This document shows, piece after piece, positions 42,817 through 52,230 of a stretch of DNA of 64,000 nucleotides. The stretch's first letter is position 1, and each line of letters begins with the position of its first letter. This DNA comes from MWBF01 sp040772005. GTDB lineage: Bacteria; Chloroflexota; Anaerolineae; CG2-30-64-16. The position numbers and the translations under genes are program-made. The notes under the pieces were generated by a model. It had not been told where the DNA came from. It did not search any database and saw nothing but the letters and a program-made list of their open reading frames with translations. The DNA lies in the NCBI GenBank assembly GCA_040772005.1, contig JAXGYZ010000007.1, positions 1-64,000 of the forward strand. The letters run 5' to 3'.

Positions 42817-43623
42817 TCACGCACGCGCGGCCCCAGCCTCGTAGGCGCGTATCGTTGCCAGCTCGCGCGGGAGATGAACCGCGTAAGGCTCCCAGTCAAT
42901 CCATTCGCCGCTCAGATAGCCGTCGTAGCCCTCGGCCCGGAGCAACTGCACGGCACGGCGATGATCGATCGCGCCTGTGCCGACCGGCCGGAGTTGCAGC
43001 TCACCTGCAACGTCAACCCCATCATGGAAGTGGACGTGGCGGATCCAGGGCTTCAGGGCATGGTAGGCGTTATCCATCGTGTAACCGCTCTGGCGGACGG
43101 GATGCATGATGTCCCAGTTGACCGCAACCGCGGGATGGTTGGCACGGTGCATCACGGTCGCGACGTGCGCAGGGTCGGTCCAGTCGTCGTGGGTCTCCAG
43201 ACACAGGGTGACGCCCGCGGCAGCCGCCTCAGCGGCCAGAGCCGCGAGATTCCCGGCCAGGACTTCGACCGCCGCATTGCGGCTGAGGCCGGGGGCCAGT
43301 GCGCCCCCGAATACCCGCAGCCGGGCGCAGCCTACATCCGCGGCCAGCGCAATCGCCCGCTCCACCGCGTCGATGTTTTCCGCTGCCGTCGCCGGATCGG
43401 CCAGCCGCGCGCCGGTCGCCAGACAGCAGAGCGCGATGCCGCTGTCCTCGACCTGCCGGCGCGCCGTGCGCCGCGCGGCTGGAGCGAGCGTGCTTTCGAT
43501 GCCGTGGCGGTGGCCCGAACTCAGCCGCGGCTCGATCCCATTGTAGCCCAATCGCTGCGCGAGCGCCAGCATTTCGTTCAGGGTCAATTCGGGGCAGGAG
43601 AAGCTCATAAACGCATATTTCAT
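42817..43623 (-). CDS. TIM-barrel sugar phosphate isomerase/epimerase
   Basis: A 268-residue xylose-isomerase-like protein starting MKYAFMSFSCPELTLNEM at ATG 43623 with AAAGGT 9 bases upstream. Family features include NGIEPRLSSGHRHGIE, VTLCLETHDDWTDPAHV (Glu ligand), AVNWDIMHPVRQ (Asp ligand), RHVHFHDG and the final Glu in GYLSGEWIDW. It lies just downstream of nothing related on its own strand and is divergent from URO-D paralog 6, with a 90-base shared upstream region. It is probably a metal-dependent epimerase of a sugar or polyol derivative. Confidence 0.88.
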   Translation of the reverse strand: MKYAFMSFSCPELTLNEMLALAQRLGYNGIEPRLSSGHRHGIESTLAPAARRTARRQVEDSGIALCCLATGARLADPATAAENIDAVERAIALAADVGCARLRVFGGALAPGLSRNAAVEVLAGNLAALAAEAAAAGVTLCLETHDDWTDPAHVATVMHRANHPAVAVNWDIMHPVRQSGYTMDNAYHALKPWIRHVHFHDGVDVAGELQLRPVGTGAIDHRRAVQLLRAEGYDGYLSGEWIDWEPYAVHLPRELATIRAYEAGAARA

Positions 43624-43713
43624 CGTACTGACCTTTCTGCTACAATGCATGTCTGCGCGATGTAAGGTCATGGACTTGCACTACATGCGAACCCGCATCA
43701 CAGGAGATTGAGC

Positions 43714-44718
43714 ATGAACTCACGTGAACGCGTGCTGACTGCCCTGCGCCGCGAACGGCCCGACCGCATCCCCCACTGCGAGTTGGGGATTGACCGGGCG
43801 CTGGCGCTGCAACTGATGGGCTGGGGCCCGCCGACCGATCAGGCGGCCAGCCTCGAGAGCCAACCCTACACGGCAGAGGAAGCCAAGGCGCTATCGACCT
43901 TCCTCGGCCTCGATAACATCTACTACGTCCTGCGAGCCCCGGTCCTGGCGCAGAAGATTCCCGGCCAGGACGGCCGCCTGTTCTACGGAGAAGGCCTGCT
44001 GCACACGGAGGCCGATCTCAACCTCCTGCAACTGCCCGACCCGCATGACGATGCATTGTACGCTGACGCGGCCGCGTTTGCCAGGGAGAAGGACGATTTC
44101 TCTGCCTGGTTCGTCACGCGCATGGGCATCTTCTCGGTCATGCTCGGCATGGGCACAGAGGCCTTCAGCGTGGCCCTGTACGAGAACCGGCCGCTCATCG
44201 AGACGATCCTCGACTACTATGTGGACTGGACCTGCGCGCTGGCGGACCACGCGGCGGCGCTCGGCTTCGATGTCTTCGTGACTACCGACGACATGGCCTT
44301 CAAGTCCACGACCTTCTTCTCGCCCAAGGTCTTCCGGGACCTGGTGCTGCCGCGCTATCATCGGTTGGCCCGCCATGTCACCTTGCCCTGGGTGCTGCAC
44401 AGCGATGGCAACATGCTACCCTTCCTCGACGATCTCGTCAACGTGGGCATTGCCGGTTTTCACCCGGTGGAGAAGGGCGCGATGGACATTCGGCAGGTCA
44501 AGCGGGACTACGGCGACCGCATATGCCTGCTGGGCAACGTGGACCTGAACCTGCTGGGCCTCGGCACGCCGGAGGAGGTGGATGCCGAAGTGCGCGGCCT
44601 CATCGAGGATGTCGGGCCTGCGGGCTACATCCTGACGAGCGGCAACAGCCTGGCCGGGTATCTCAAGCCGGAGTGCGTTATTGCGAAGAGCGAGGCTGTC
44701 CGGAAGTACGGAAGCTGA
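43714..44718 (+). CDS. URO-D/MtaA-superfamily protein (paralog 6)
   Basis: A 334-residue URO-D-fold protein from ATG 43714 (AGGAG 7 bases upstream), opening MNSRERVLTALRRERPDRIP. The zinc-ligand segment reads WVLHSDGNMLPFL, so Cys is replaced by Asp, and the downstream Cys is replaced (LTSGNSLAG). The pair of changes suggests that zinc-thiolate methyl transfer is not the reaction. Such HSDG-type members are common in Chloroflexota and thermophile sugar loci and remain functionally unassigned. Divergent from a TIM-barrel epimerase gene. Confidence 0.85.
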   Translation: MNSRERVLTALRRERPDRIPHCELGIDRALALQLMGWGPPTDQAASLESQPYTAEEAKALSTFLGLDNIYYVLRAPVLAQKIPGQDGRLFYGEGLLHTEADLNLLQLPDPHDDALYADAAAFAREKDDFSAWFVTRMGIFSVMLGMGTEAFSVALYENRPLIETILDYYVDWTCALADHAAALGFDVFVTTDDMAFKSTTFFSPKVFRDLVLPRYHRLARHVTLPWVLHSDGNMLPFLDDLVNVGIAGFHPVEKGAMDIRQVKRDYGDRICLLGNVDLNLLGLGTPEEVDAEVRGLIEDVGPAGYILTSGNSLAGYLKPECVIAKSEAVRKYGS

Positions 44719-44744
44719 GGTGGCTGCGGCGGCGGTCATGGCGG

Positions 44745-44773
44745 TTGACGCTTCATCCCCGTTCGCATATAAT
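44745..44773 (+). promoter_or_regulatory. Promoter of glnS
   Basis: TTGACG (44745-44750), 17-base spacer, TATAAT (44768-44773). The gene starts 40 bases later. Near-consensus, as expected for a housekeeping gene. Confidence 0.85.
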
Positions 44774-44813
44774 GCAGCCCTGAACGAACTCTCAACGGAA
44801 ACGGAAGACATCT

Positions 44814-46496
44814 ATGCCCACTGAAACGACTGCCCCGCCCAATTTCATTCACGAAATCGTCGAGGAGCACAACCGCACGGGCCGCTTCGGCGGCCGCGTA
44901 CACACGCGTTTCCCGCCGGAGCCAAGCGGCTACCTCCATATCGCGCATGCGAAAGTTGCCAGCATTGACTTCGGGCTGGCGCGTGACTTTGGCGGCAAGT
45001 GCAACCTGCGCTTCGACGACACTAACCCGATCCGCGAAGAGACCGAGTATGTGGACGGCATCATCGAGACGCTGCACTGGCTCGGCTGGGATTGGGACGA
45101 CCGCCTCTTCTTCGCCTCGGATTACTTCCAGCAGCTTTATGAGTGGGCGCAGTTGCTGATTCGCAAGGGCAAGGCATATGTGTGTGACCTGTCGCCGGAT
45201 GAGGTACGCGAGTATCGCGGCGACCTGACCACGCCGGGGCGCAACAGTCCGTGGCGCGACCGATCGGTCGAGGAAAACCTGGACCTGTTCGAGCGCATGA
45301 AGCGGGGCGAGTTCCCGGATGGCTCGCGCACGCTGCGCGCGAAGATCGACATGGCACACCCCAACTTCAACATGCGCGACCCGGTCATGTACCGCATCCT
45401 CCACGCCGAACACCACCGGACGGGCAACGAGTGGTGCATCTACCCGATGTACGACTGGGCACACGGGCAGAGCGACTCGATCGAGGGCGTCACCCATTCG
45501 CTGTGCGATGTGGGCTATGAGGATCACCGCCCATTGTATGAGTGGTTCTGTAATGAGTTGGGCATCTACTGCCCGCAGCAGGTCGAGTTCGGACGGTTCG
45601 CCTTTACCTATACCGTGCTAGGCAAACGCATCCTCAAGCGCTTCGTTAAAGAGGGGCTGGTGCATGGGTGGGACGACCCGCGCATGCCGACGCTCGTTGG
45701 GCTGCGCCGACGCGGCTACACGCCGGAGGCCATCAACGACCTCTGCAACCGGACGGGCGTGTCCAAGACGAATACGGTCATCGAGATCCAGTTGCTCGAG
45801 TACTGCATCCGCGAGGACCTCAATAAGCGCGCGCCGCGCGTGATGGCGGTGCTCGCCCCGCTCAAGGTGGTCATCGAGAACTGGCCGGCTGATAAGGTGG
45901 AGTGGGTCGAAGCGGTCAACAACCCCGAAGACGAGTCCATGGGCACGCGCCGGATTCCGTTCGGCCGCGAGCTCTATATCGAGCAGGACGACTACCGCGA
46001 GGACGCGCCGAAGGGCTGGTTTCGGCTGGGCCCGGGCCGCGAGGTCCGGCTCAAGCACGGCTACTTCATCACGTGCCACGAGGCGGTCAAAGACGCGGAT
46101 GGCAATATCGTTGAGCTGCGCTGCACCTATGACCCGGAATCCGCGGGCGGTCAGACCCCCGATGGCCGCGTGGTCAAGGGGACGCTCCACTGGGTGTCGG
46201 CTGCGCACGCGGTCGATGCCGAAGTGCGCCTGTACGATTACCTGTTCACCAAGCCCGATCCGAACGATGCGCCGGAAGGGCAGGACTTCATGGCGAACTT
46301 CAATTATAACTCGGAGACCATCCTGACGGGCTGCAAGGTGGAGCCGGGGTTGGCGGCGGCGCGACCGGGTGATCGCTTCCAGTTCCTGCGCACAGGCTAT
46401 TTCTGCCTGGACCCGGACACCACGCCCGAACTGCTGGTCTTCAACCGTACCGTTGGACTCAAGGATACCTGGTCGAAAGTCGAAAAGAAGAAGTAG
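44814..46496 (+). CDS. glnS: Glutaminyl-tRNA synthetase
   Basis: A 560-residue class I synthetase that charges tRNA-Gln. Class I HIGH motif: FPPEPSGYLHIAHAK (residues 29-43). Further family blocks are LRFDDTNPIREETEYV, YPMYDWAHGQSDSIEGVTHS and the two C-terminal anticodon-binding barrels. The KMSKS loop, usually VMSKR in GlnRS, reads VLGKRIL, so the Ser is Gly. This is worth checking because the loop stabilises the transition state. It has its own promoter and is followed 13 bases later by bfr. Confidence 0.95.
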   Translation: MPTETTAPPNFIHEIVEEHNRTGRFGGRVHTRFPPEPSGYLHIAHAKVASIDFGLARDFGGKCNLRFDDTNPIREETEYVDGIIETLHWLGWDWDDRLFFASDYFQQLYEWAQLLIRKGKAYVCDLSPDEVREYRGDLTTPGRNSPWRDRSVEENLDLFERMKRGEFPDGSRTLRAKIDMAHPNFNMRDPVMYRILHAEHHRTGNEWCIYPMYDWAHGQSDSIEGVTHSLCDVGYEDHRPLYEWFCNELGIYCPQQVEFGRFAFTYTVLGKRILKRFVKEGLVHGWDDPRMPTLVGLRRRGYTPEAINDLCNRTGVSKTNTVIEIQLLEYCIREDLNKRAPRVMAVLAPLKVVIENWPADKVEWVEAVNNPEDESMGTRRIPFGRELYIEQDDYREDAPKGWFRLGPGREVRLKHGYFITCHEAVKDADGNIVELRCTYDPESAGGQTPDGRVVKGTLHWVSAAHAVDAEVRLYDYLFTKPDPNDAPEGQDFMANFNYNSETILTGCKVEPGLAAARPGDRFQFLRTGYFCLDPDTTPELLVFNRTVGLKDTWSKVEKKK

Positions 46497-46509
46497 GAAG
46501 GAGCTCCCG

Positions 46510-46977
46510 ATGAAAGGCAACGAGCAGGTCATTGCGACCCTCAACATGCTGTTGGCGGAGGAACTGACCGCCATCAACCAGTACATCGTTCACTCCGAGA
46601 TGTGCTCGAACTGGGGCTATGGCAAGCTCCACGATGCCATCGAAGCGCGCGCCATCACCGAGATGCGCCATGCTGAGAGGCTCATCGAGCGGCTGCTGTT
46701 CCTGGAAGGGCGGCCCATCGTCAGCCAGCTCAACCCGATGCACATCGGCGCGGATGTTGTGGCGCAGTTCCGCGATGACCTCGACGCGGAAACCACCGCG
46801 GTCCGGCTCTACAACGATGCCGTGCAGCTCGCCGTCGAACAGCGCGACAACGGCACGCGCGCCATGTTGGAAAGCATCCTGCACGACGAGGAAGAGCACA
46901 TGGACTGGCTGGAGACGCAGCTCGACCAGATCGAGCAGATGGGCCTCGCGCCGTATCTCGTCGAGCAAGTTGGATAG
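46510..46977 (+). CDS. bfr: Bacterioferritin
   Basis: A 155-residue heme-binding iron-storage protein of standard length. All ferroxidase ligands are in their classical places: Glu18, Glu51, His54, Glu94, Glu127 and His130. Met52, the inter-subunit heme ligand, is also present (ITEMRHAERLIER). GGAAGGAG lies 6 bases before ATG 46510, and the gene follows glnS by 13 bases, so the two may share a transcript. It would store iron and protect against peroxide in an organism with oxygen-sensitive radical enzymes. Confidence 0.97.
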   Translation: MKGNEQVIATLNMLLAEELTAINQYIVHSEMCSNWGYGKLHDAIEARAITEMRHAERLIERLLFLEGRPIVSQLNPMHIGADVVAQFRDDLDAETTAVRLYNDAVQLAVEQRDNGTRAMLESILHDEEEHMDWLETQLDQIEQMGLAPYLVEQVG

Positions 46978-46980
46978 GAC

Positions 46981-47127
46981 GTGACAAGGTGAAGAGGTGA
47001 CAGGGTGAAGAGGTGATGTGGACGGGGAGGGTTTCTCTGTCATGGGTATCAACCGTGGCCGTGGAAAGAAACGCCAACCCGCAACGCGACATCGCCTTGT
47101 CACCTCTTCACCTTGTCACCTTGTCAC
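46981..47127. repeat. Palindromic repeat (GTGACAAGGTGA type) after bfr
   Basis: The left arm (46981-47016) is made of tandem GGTGAAGAGGTGACA-like units. The right arm (47095-47127) carries the inverted units (CCTTGTCACCTCTTCACC). An inner GTTTCT/AGAAAC pair continues the stem. It starts 3 bases after the bfr stop codon and fills most of the gap to the GH42 gene. Confidence 0.85.
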
Positions 47128-47152
47128 GTAACGACGTCGCAAGGATGCGTAA

Positions 47153-49159
47153 ATGACCACACAACCCCCCAAGACCCTGTACCTGGGCTCGGCCTACTAC
47201 CCCGAACACTGGCCTGAATCGCGCTGGGCGGAGGACATCCGCTTGATGCAGGAGGCCGGCCTCAACGTCGCACGGCTCGGTGAGTTCGCCTGGTCGACGA
47301 TGGAGCCGGCAGACGGCCAGTTCCACCTGGACTGGCTGGCGCGCGCGATTGACCAGCTCGCGCAGGCGGGCATCGCCACTGTGCTCGGCACGCCGACGGC
47401 TGCGCCTCCGGCCTGGCTGACCCAGGCGCACCCGGACACGCTGGCGGTGGACGAGTATGGCCGCCGCGCGCAGCACGGCAACCGCTGCCATTTCTGCGTC
47501 AACTCGGCCACCTATCAGGCCTACTGCCGGCGCATCGTAGCCGCGCTGGGCGAGCGCTTCGGCCAGCATCCGCACGTCATCGGCTGGCAGCTCGACAATG
47601 AGTACAACCGCGTCTGCTACTGCGAGGAGTGTCGCAGCCAGTTCCAGACCTTCCTTCAGGCGCGCTACGGGAGCCTGGACGAGCTGAATGCGCGCTGGTC
47701 CACGGCGTACTGGAGCCAGACCTACACCGACTGGAGGCAGATCCCTGCACCGATCGGCGGGCACAACCCGGGGCTGATGCTGGACTGGAAGCGTTTCATC
47801 ACCGAGAGCTATCGCCAGTACCAGCAGGTGCAGATCGATGCGCTGCGCCCGCAACTGCGCGAGGGTGTCTGGATCACCCACAACTTCATGGGCTGGTTCG
47901 ATGGGTTCGATCACTATGCCCTCAATGTGGACCTGGATATGGCCTCGTGGGACTACTATGTCGGCACGGGTCACCACGACCACCTTGAAAAGGGCGCCAT
48001 CCACGACCTGACGCGTGGCTTCAAGCTGGCATCTGGAAAGCCCAAAAACTTCTGGGTCATGGAGACCCAGCCCGGCTCCGTCAACTGGCGGCCGGTCAAC
48101 AATATGCTCAACCAGGGCGAGGCGCGGGTCATGGCGTGGCAGGCCATCGGCCACGGCGCGGACGGCGTGCTCTACTGGCAGTGGCGGTCCGCGCTGAACG
48201 GGCAGGAGCAGTATCACGGCAGCCTGGTCGATCAATCCGGTCAGCCCCGGCCGTTCTATGACGAGGTCAAGCTGCTCGGCGCGGACGTGCTGGCTGTGGG
48301 TGAACTGCTGGCCCAGACGCGGCCCGAAGCCCGTGTCGCCTTCCTCAATGACTATCCGAGCCGCTGGTCGGTCCAGTGGCAGAAGCACCACGCCGATTTC
48401 GATTGGGTCAAGCATTTCACGCATTACTATCGGCCCTTTGCGCGGGCGAACCTCGGCGTTGACGTGGTCCATGCGGACACCCCGCTCGACAATTATCGGA
48501 TCGTCGTCATGCCGGCCCTCATCATGCTGAACGAACAACGCAGTCGCCGCCTGGCCGAGTTCGTCCGTCGCGGCGGCAAGCTCATCATCACCGCGCGCTC
48601 CGCGATGAAGGACGAGGACAACAGCCTGCTGCCCATGCGGCAGCCTGGCACGCTGGCCGATCTTGCGGGCGTTGAGGTGGAGGAGTACTACGCGCTCGAC
48701 GAGCCGGTGCCCATCAAGGGCAACTGGTTCGAGGGCCAGTCGCGGGTCTGGGCGGAGCGGCTGAAAGTGCGCGACCCTAACCATGTGGCGGTCATCGCCA
48801 AGTATGGGCCGTCGAACGGCTGGCTGGACGGCCAACCGGCGATCACGGTGCGCGGCACCAGCTCCGGCCTGTGCTACTACTGCGGCGCTTACCTGGATGA
48901 CGTGGCACAGCAAGCGTTTCTGCACCGGGTCATCGAGACGGTCGGCTTGCGCTCGCCCATCACCGTGCCGGAGGGGGTGGAGGTCTGCACGCGCGTCACG
49001 CTGGACGGCAAGACGCGCTACTTCATCCTCATCAACCACACGCGCACCGGGCAGATCATCGACCTGCCGTGGCCCGCGGCGGAGCAGCCCGGCGGCCGCG
49101 TGCTGACCGGACGCATCGAACTGCCGGCATACGAGGTCGCGGTCGTGACAAAGGCTTAG
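47153..49159 (+). CDS. GH42 beta-galactosidase
   Basis: A 668-residue GH42 enzyme hydrolysing beta-galactosides (lactose, galactan fragments). The catalytic TIM barrel has acid/base Glu150 in WQLDNEYN and nucleophile Glu304 in WVMETQPG. Cys residues in CYCEECRSQF fit the structural zinc site of the family. A class-1-glutamine-amidotransferase-like trimerisation domain (NYRIVVMPALIMLN) and a C-terminal beta domain follow. AAGGA lies 9 bases before ATG 47153. There is no signal peptide. It sits between two palindromic repeats in an otherwise housekeeping region. Confidence 0.95.
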   Translation: MTTQPPKTLYLGSAYYPEHWPESRWAEDIRLMQEAGLNVARLGEFAWSTMEPADGQFHLDWLARAIDQLAQAGIATVLGTPTAAPPAWLTQAHPDTLAVDEYGRRAQHGNRCHFCVNSATYQAYCRRIVAALGERFGQHPHVIGWQLDNEYNRVCYCEECRSQFQTFLQARYGSLDELNARWSTAYWSQTYTDWRQIPAPIGGHNPGLMLDWKRFITESYRQYQQVQIDALRPQLREGVWITHNFMGWFDGFDHYALNVDLDMASWDYYVGTGHHDHLEKGAIHDLTRGFKLASGKPKNFWVMETQPGSVNWRPVNNMLNQGEARVMAWQAIGHGADGVLYWQWRSALNGQEQYHGSLVDQSGQPRPFYDEVKLLGADVLAVGELLAQTRPEARVAFLNDYPSRWSVQWQKHHADFDWVKHFTHYYRPFARANLGVDVVHADTPLDNYRIVVMPALIMLNEQRSRRLAEFVRRGGKLIITARSAMKDEDNSLLPMRQPGTLADLAGVEVEEYYALDEPVPIKGNWFEGQSRVWAERLKVRDPNHVAVIAKYGPSNGWLDGQPAITVRGTSSGLCYYCGAYLDDVAQQAFLHRVIETVGLRSPITVPEGVEVCTRVTLDGKTRYFILINHTRTGQIIDLPWPAAEQPGGRVLTGRIELPAYEVAVVTKA

Positions 49160-49241
49160 AAATAGCACGCTGATGAACGCTGATTGTCATGATCTCCCAA
49201 TAGCTTCTTGCGGATCATGATGCTCAGCGTTAGCAGCGTTC
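49160..49241. repeat. Palindromic repeat (ACGCTGAT/GTCATGATC type) after the GH42 gene
   Basis: Left arm 49167-49194 (tandem ACGCTGAT units then GTCATGATC) and right arm 49213-49240 are imperfect complements. It starts directly after the GH42 stop codon. The first 36 bases, including the leading GAAATAG, match the copy inside miaB at 62421-62455 at about nine positions in ten. Confidence 0.88.
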
Positions 49242-49256
49242 CCGTCCGTACTTTCT

Positions 49257-49285
49257 TTGACAATCCCCCCTTCTTCCCCTAAAAT
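49257..49285 (+). promoter_or_regulatory. Promoter of alaS
   Basis: TTGACA (49257-49262), 17-base spacer, TAAAAT (49280-49285), 65 bases before the start codon. Confidence 0.8.
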
Positions 49286-49350
49286 ATGATTTTGCGGCGC
49301 GCTGAGGGATTCGGCGCGCCTTGATTGTAAAGCCACGTGAGGATGACCGA

Positions 49351-52212
49351 ATGAGCCAAACGCGCCCAACCAGTGCGGCGATTCGCCAGCAATTCCTGGA
49401 TTTCTTTGCGAGCAAGGGGCACCGCATCGTGCCCAGTGATTCGCTCGTGCCCCATGACGACCCGACGCTGCTGTTCACCAACGCCGGCATGAATCAGTTC
49501 AAGGATATCTTCCTCGGCCTGCGCGAGCCGGAGGCCCGCCGCGTCGCCGATGCGCAGAAGTGCATGCGCGTCAGCGGCAAGCACAACGATCTGGACGACG
49601 TGGGGCGTTCCCCCTACCACCACACGCTGTTCGAGATGCTGGGCAACTGGTCTTTCGGCGATTACTACAAGCGCGAGGCAATTACGTGGGCGTGGGAACT
49701 GCTGACCGGCGTGTGGGGCCTGCCGAAGGAGCGGCTGTGGGCGACCGCGTTCCGGGACGACAAGGGTGACATCGAACAGGACAACGAGGCAGCGGGTTAC
49801 TGGCGCAGCGAGACCGACATTAACCCGGAGCACATCCTCTTCTTCGGGCGGAAGGACAACTTCTGGGAGATGGGCGACACCGGGCCGTGCGGGCCGTGCA
49901 GCGAAATCCATCTGGACCTGGGGCCGGAGGCGTGCGACAAGCAGGGCGTGCCGGGGCATGAGTGCCGCGTCAACGGCGACTGCCGCCGCTACATCGAGCT
50001 GTGGAACCTGGTCTTCATCCAGTATAACCGGGATGCCGATGGCACACTCGAGCCGCTGCCCGCCAAGCACGTGGACACGGGCATGGGCTTCGAGCGCATC
50101 GTCAGCGTGTTGCAGGGCGTCCGCAACAACTACGATAACGATCTGTTCGCCCCGCTGATCAAGCGCACGCAGGCGCTGTTGGCGAAGGTCGACACCGGCC
50201 GCGACGTGATGCAGGATCTCAAGGACCCGCAACGCGCGGTCTCCTATCGCGTCATCGCGGACCACAGCCGCACGATCACGTTCCTCATCGGTGACGGCGT
50301 CATGCCCGCGAACGAGGGCCGCGGCTACGTGCTGCGGTTGATTCTGCGCCGGGCCGCGCGGCACGGCCGGATGCTGGGGTTCGACCGGCCCTTCCTCGCC
50401 GATGTGGCGCGCACCGTCATCGAGACGATGGGGCCGCACTATACCGAACTAACCCGCCGCCGTGACTTCATCCTCAGCAACATCGAGCAGGAAGAAGCGC
50501 GCTTCTCGACCGCACTGACCAATGGCATCGCCCTGCTGGAAGAGCTCATCGCGCAGGTCAAGGCGCGCGGCGAGACCGTCATCCCGGGTGCCGAGGCGTT
50601 CCGGCTGTACGACACGCACGGCTTCCCGCTGGACCTGACGCAGGATATGGCGCGCGAGATCGGCATGACGGTGGATGTTGCCGGATTCCAGGCCGCGCTC
50701 AACGAGCAGAAGGAACGCGCCCGCGCATCGGCCCACTTCGACGCGCAGGGCACGCAGGATGTCCAGGTGTATCTGGACCTGCTGCGCGAGCTCAAGGCCG
50801 AAGGCGCCGTGGACGCAGTCGGTGTTCAGCACCGCTATGACGAAGACGTAGAAATCGAGACCCGGCTCGTTGCCTTGTTGTCCGGCGGACGCCGCGTGAC
50901 GGCGGTTTCCACCGGGGACAAGGTCGAGGTTGTGCTGCCGGAGACGCCGTTCTATCTCGAGTCGGGCGGGCAGGTGAGCGACACCGGCTTCATCGCGCGC
51001 TATCCTGAGCCGAACGAAGCGACCGGCGCGGGCCAGCCGACCAACGGCCGCGGTGCCGCCGGCCGCGGGGATGAGCCATTTGCCGAGGCTGATGAGCAGC
51101 CCATCTGGGAGATTCGCGTCGATGACGTGCGCCGGCCTGTGCCGGGCCTGATCGTCCATGTGGGCGAGGTGACGATCGGGCAGCCGCGCGTCGGGGAGAC
51201 GTGCTGGGCGGAGGTGGATATCGAGCGGCGCATGGACATCATGCGCAATCACACGGCTACCCACCTGCTGCACAGCGAACTGCGCTACATCCTGGGCGAG
51301 CACGTCCACCAGGCCGGCTCCGTGGTTGCGCCCGATCGCCTGCGCTTCGACTTCACGCACCCGGCCATGCTCACGCAGGATGAGCTGGATATGGTGGAGC
51401 AGTCCGTGAACGATGCCATCCTGGCCGACTATCCTGTTGCCGTCAGCCATGCGAAGTACAAGGAGGCGGTCGCGGAAGGGGTCATGGCGCTCTTCACCGA
51501 GAAGTACGGTGACGACGTGCGCGTCATCAAGATCGGCTGGGATGAGGACGACGCGTTCAGCCGCGAGCTGTGTGGGGGCACGCACGTGCAGCGCACCGGG
51601 CAGATTGCGTTCTTCCATATCATCTCCGAGGAGAGCATCGGTTCGGGCGTGCGGCGTATCGAAGCCATGACGGGCCGCGGCGCGCAGCAGTTCGCGCAGG
51701 CGCGGCTGCGGCTGCTTGATCAGACCGCGGCAGTGCTGCGCGTCCCGGCAGACCAGGTGGACCGCGCGGTGCGCAACCTGTACGCCGAAGTGCAGGCCAG
51801 TGCGAAGGAACTGACGCGACTCAAGGCGCAGCTCGCCCTCCAACAGACGGACGGGTTGGCCGCGCGCGCGACGCGCATCGGGGATGTGGCGGTCGTGCAT
51901 GCGCAAGTGGCCGGAGCAGATGTGCAGACCTTGCGCGATATGAGCGACCATCTGCGAGCAAAGCTCGGCACATCGGCCATCGTGCTGGCTACGGCTGTGG
52001 ATGACAAGCCGCAGATTATCGCCGCGGTGACTGATGACCTGGTCAAGCGCGGCGTCCATGCGGGCGAGCTGGTCAAGGCTGTGGCGCGCGGTGTGGGCGG
52101 CGGCGGTGGCGGCAAGCCTCACCTCGCCCAGGCAGGCGGGCGTGATCTGTCCAGGCTGGCAGCCGCGCTGGCACAGGTGCCCGACCTCGTGCGCCAGCAA
52201 CTCAAGCCATAA
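49351..52212 (+). CDS. alaS: Alanyl-tRNA synthetase
   Basis: A 953-residue class II synthetase with editing domain. ATG 49351 has GAGG 9 bases upstream. Family blocks are SKGHRIVPSDSLVPHDDPT, LFTNAGMNQFKDIFLG, SGKHNDLDDVG and WNLVFIQYNR. The editing-site zinc ligands are in HTATHLLHSEL and CGGTHVQRTG. The C-Ala domain has a GGGGGKPHLAQAGGRD ending. A Gly/Pro/Glu-rich insertion at about residues 554-585, just before the second half of the editing region, is longer than in most AlaRS. It starts a tight plus-strand run to mltG. Confidence 0.97.
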   Translation: MSQTRPTSAAIRQQFLDFFASKGHRIVPSDSLVPHDDPTLLFTNAGMNQFKDIFLGLREPEARRVADAQKCMRVSGKHNDLDDVGRSPYHHTLFEMLGNWSFGDYYKREAITWAWELLTGVWGLPKERLWATAFRDDKGDIEQDNEAAGYWRSETDINPEHILFFGRKDNFWEMGDTGPCGPCSEIHLDLGPEACDKQGVPGHECRVNGDCRRYIELWNLVFIQYNRDADGTLEPLPAKHVDTGMGFERIVSVLQGVRNNYDNDLFAPLIKRTQALLAKVDTGRDVMQDLKDPQRAVSYRVIADHSRTITFLIGDGVMPANEGRGYVLRLILRRAARHGRMLGFDRPFLADVARTVIETMGPHYTELTRRRDFILSNIEQEEARFSTALTNGIALLEELIAQVKARGETVIPGAEAFRLYDTHGFPLDLTQDMAREIGMTVDVAGFQAALNEQKERARASAHFDAQGTQDVQVYLDLLRELKAEGAVDAVGVQHRYDEDVEIETRLVALLSGGRRVTAVSTGDKVEVVLPETPFYLESGGQVSDTGFIARYPEPNEATGAGQPTNGRGAAGRGDEPFAEADEQPIWEIRVDDVRRPVPGLIVHVGEVTIGQPRVGETCWAEVDIERRMDIMRNHTATHLLHSELRYILGEHVHQAGSVVAPDRLRFDFTHPAMLTQDELDMVEQSVNDAILADYPVAVSHAKYKEAVAEGVMALFTEKYGDDVRVIKIGWDEDDAFSRELCGGTHVQRTGQIAFFHIISEESIGSGVRRIEAMTGRGAQQFAQARLRLLDQTAAVLRVPADQVDRAVRNLYAEVQASAKELTRLKAQLALQQTDGLAARATRIGDVAVVHAQVAGADVQTLRDMSDHLRAKLGTSAIVLATAVDDKPQIIAAVTDDLVKRGVHAGELVKAVARGVGGGGGGKPHLAQAGGRDLSRLAAALAQVPDLVRQQLKP

Positions 52213-52230
52213 CGGATTTGCCGGTTTTCG

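Noticed and set aside
42790..42823. T7 run (minus strand) after the epimerase gene with ACAGC/GCTGT stem
   Set aside because: The stem is only 5 bp, overlaps the stop codon and is 7 bases away from the T-run, so it is too weak for an intrinsic terminator.
47108..49168. Minus-strand frame of 686 codons opposite the GH42 gene
   Set aside because: Antisense shadow; the plus strand encodes an intact beta-galactosidase.
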